Shown here: positions 4,795-5,727 of the stretch, piece after piece
Position numbering within the stretch: position 1 is the first letter of the stretch
Layout: each line of letters starts with the position of its first letter
Assembly: GCA_945787425.1 (NCBI GenBank)
Contig: CALZHO010000065.1
Location: 1 to 5,727, forward strand
DNA: 5,727 nucleotides
Reading direction: 5' to 3'
From: an uncultured Bacteroidales bacterium
Lineage (GTDB): Bacteria > Bacteroidota > Bacteroidia > Bacteroidales > Paludibacteraceae
Made by a program: the position numbers and the translations under genes
Notes under the pieces: model-generated
What the model was told of the DNA's origin: nothing
The model's input: the letters and a program-made list of their open reading frames with translations, nothing else
Databases searched by the model: none

Positions 4795-5727
4795 ATGAAT
4801 ATAAAAAGATATATTGTAATAGTATTTGCAACTATGATGGCTATTGGCGGGTGGGCGCAGAATGCTACTTCGTCGCCATCGTCACGATTTGGTTATGGAG
4901 AGCTGAATGACAATCTGCCAGGTGCTTATCGTGCGATGGGTGGAGTAGGGTTAGGTATGCGCAGCAATAAGGCCATCAATTCTGCTCAGCCAGCATCCTA
5001 TACAGCTTGCGATAGCTTGACTTTTATGTTTGATATTGCAGGTTCGTTCTTGTACACCCATTATGGTGATTCGTATGGTAAACGTAGTCGTGTGAATGGT
5101 AACTTGGAATACGTGACTTTGCAGTTTCCGTTGTGGCGTCAGTACATAGCATTCTCAGCGGGTGTGACACCCTATTCTGCGATGGGATATGAACTATCGG
5201 ACTCAGGTGTGGTGGACTCGGTATATCATTACACACATACCTACTCGGGCGAGGGCGGTTTTACACAAGTGTACGGCGGTTTGAGCTTTAATATCTGCCA
5301 TTGGGTAGCATTGGGTGCGAATGTGTATTATATGTTTGGTGATCTGACCAAGATACGCAGTCAGTATTTTGCAGAATCGGATGTCAAAGGTGCTTCGCAA
5401 AAGGATTATTTGCGTGTGAATAGTTTGCGTGTGCGCTATGGAATGCAATTCTTCCACACTTTTGGCAAGCACACAGTCGTATTAGGTGGTGTATTTGAGA
5501 ATAAACAACGCTTCTCACGTAGCGAATACCTGCAACTGGAGACCACAACCAATGATACGGTGAGCGTGATGAGCAATTGCTTTGAGATGCCAATGACCTA
5601 TGGTGCAGGTGCAAGTTATAATTATGCTGACCGTTTGACTGTGGGTTTGGATTATCAACGTCAGGATTGGAGTAATACGCTATATTTTGATGCTACCAGT
5701 AAATTGCGCAATCGTGATCGTTGGAGT
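4795..5727 (+). CDS. Outer-membrane beta-barrel protein, FadL-like N-terminus, 3'-truncated
   Basis: The first 311 residues are visible and the frame is still open at the window edge. A signal peptide is clear: MNIKR, a hydrophobic core (YIVIVFATMMAIGG), then WAQ at residues 20-22. Cleavage is probably around Ala21-Gln22, a common Bacteroidetes pattern. The mature N-terminus has SRFGYGEL (30-37) and AYRAMGGVGLGMRSNKAINSAQPASY split over 44-69. This resembles the gly-rich, NPA-type start of FadL/OMPP1-like transport barrels. The rest alternates aromatic and polar strands (YVTLQFPLW, IAFSAGVTPYSAMGY, VALGANVYYMFG, RYGMQFFHTF), as expected for a beta-barrel. The ATG at 4795 is preceded by an A-rich leader (GATAAAAAAAGATT) and by the repeat arrays after coaX. 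The cargo is unknown. A FadL relation rests only on N-terminal resemblance, and other porin-like families remain possible. Confidence 0.8.
   Translation, partial: MNIKRYIVIVFATMMAIGGWAQNATSSPSSRFGYGELNDNLPGAYRAMGGVGLGMRSNKAINSAQPASYTACDSLTFMFDIAGSFLYTHYGDSYGKRSRVNGNLEYVTLQFPLWRQYIAFSAGVTPYSAMGYELSDSGVVDSVYHYTHTYSGEGGFTQVYGGLSFNICHWVALGANVYYMFGDLTKIRSQYFAESDVKGASQKDYLRVNSLRVRYGMQFFHTFGKHTVVLGGVFENKQRFSRSEYLQLETTTNDTVSVMSNCFEMPMTYGAGASYNYADRLTVGLDYQRQDWSNTLYFDATSKLRNRDRWS

Overview
The window looks like chromosomal DNA from a member of the Bacteroidales (Bacteroidota). The evidence is threefold. There is a DUF5103/type IX secretion 'plug' family protein. Upstream of position 1735 there is a Bacteroidetes-type promoter, TTTG-N20-TAATTTTG. 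Most start codons are preceded by A-rich leaders rather than Shine-Dalgarno sites. The mix of genes is core metabolism and envelope. No phage, transposase, tRNA, rRNA or CRISPR was seen, and I cannot name a genus.

Layout: (1) 2-1189 (+) is the 3' part of a DUF5103/T9SS-plug-like gene, cut by the left edge. (2) 1190-1375 is a non-coding spacer with a 17-bp tandem duplication, a strong bidirectional terminator, and seven tandem 9-bp units that also form a canonical G-quadruplex motif. (3) 1376-1531 (-) is rubredoxin. (4) 1532-1734 is a divergent spacer carrying the promoter for the rightward genes. (5) 1735-2169 (+) is a small membrane-anchored Bacteroidetes protein of unknown function. (6) 2233-3900 (+) is an AMP-forming long-chain acyl-CoA ligase. 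(7) 3976-4707 (+) is type III pantothenate kinase, coaX. (8) 4795-5727 (+) is the N-terminal part of an exported outer-membrane beta-barrel protein, cut by the right edge.

The four rightward genes from 1735 may be one transcription unit, because they are close together and I see no convincing terminator or second promoter between them. They would link CoA synthesis (CoaX), acyl activation (the ligase) and an outer-membrane barrel with a FadL-like N-terminus. That theme is inference.

The genes are ordinary; the spacers are not. coaX is bracketed by arrays of the same 7-bp repeat (GAGGTTA and relatives). The arrays reach its start codon on one side and supply its stop codon on the other, and an 8-bp array is interposed downstream. 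The two leaders at 1735 and 2233 share a TAAATGTAA element containing a start-stop AUG-UAA minimal ORF. I found no clear new multi-gene system.
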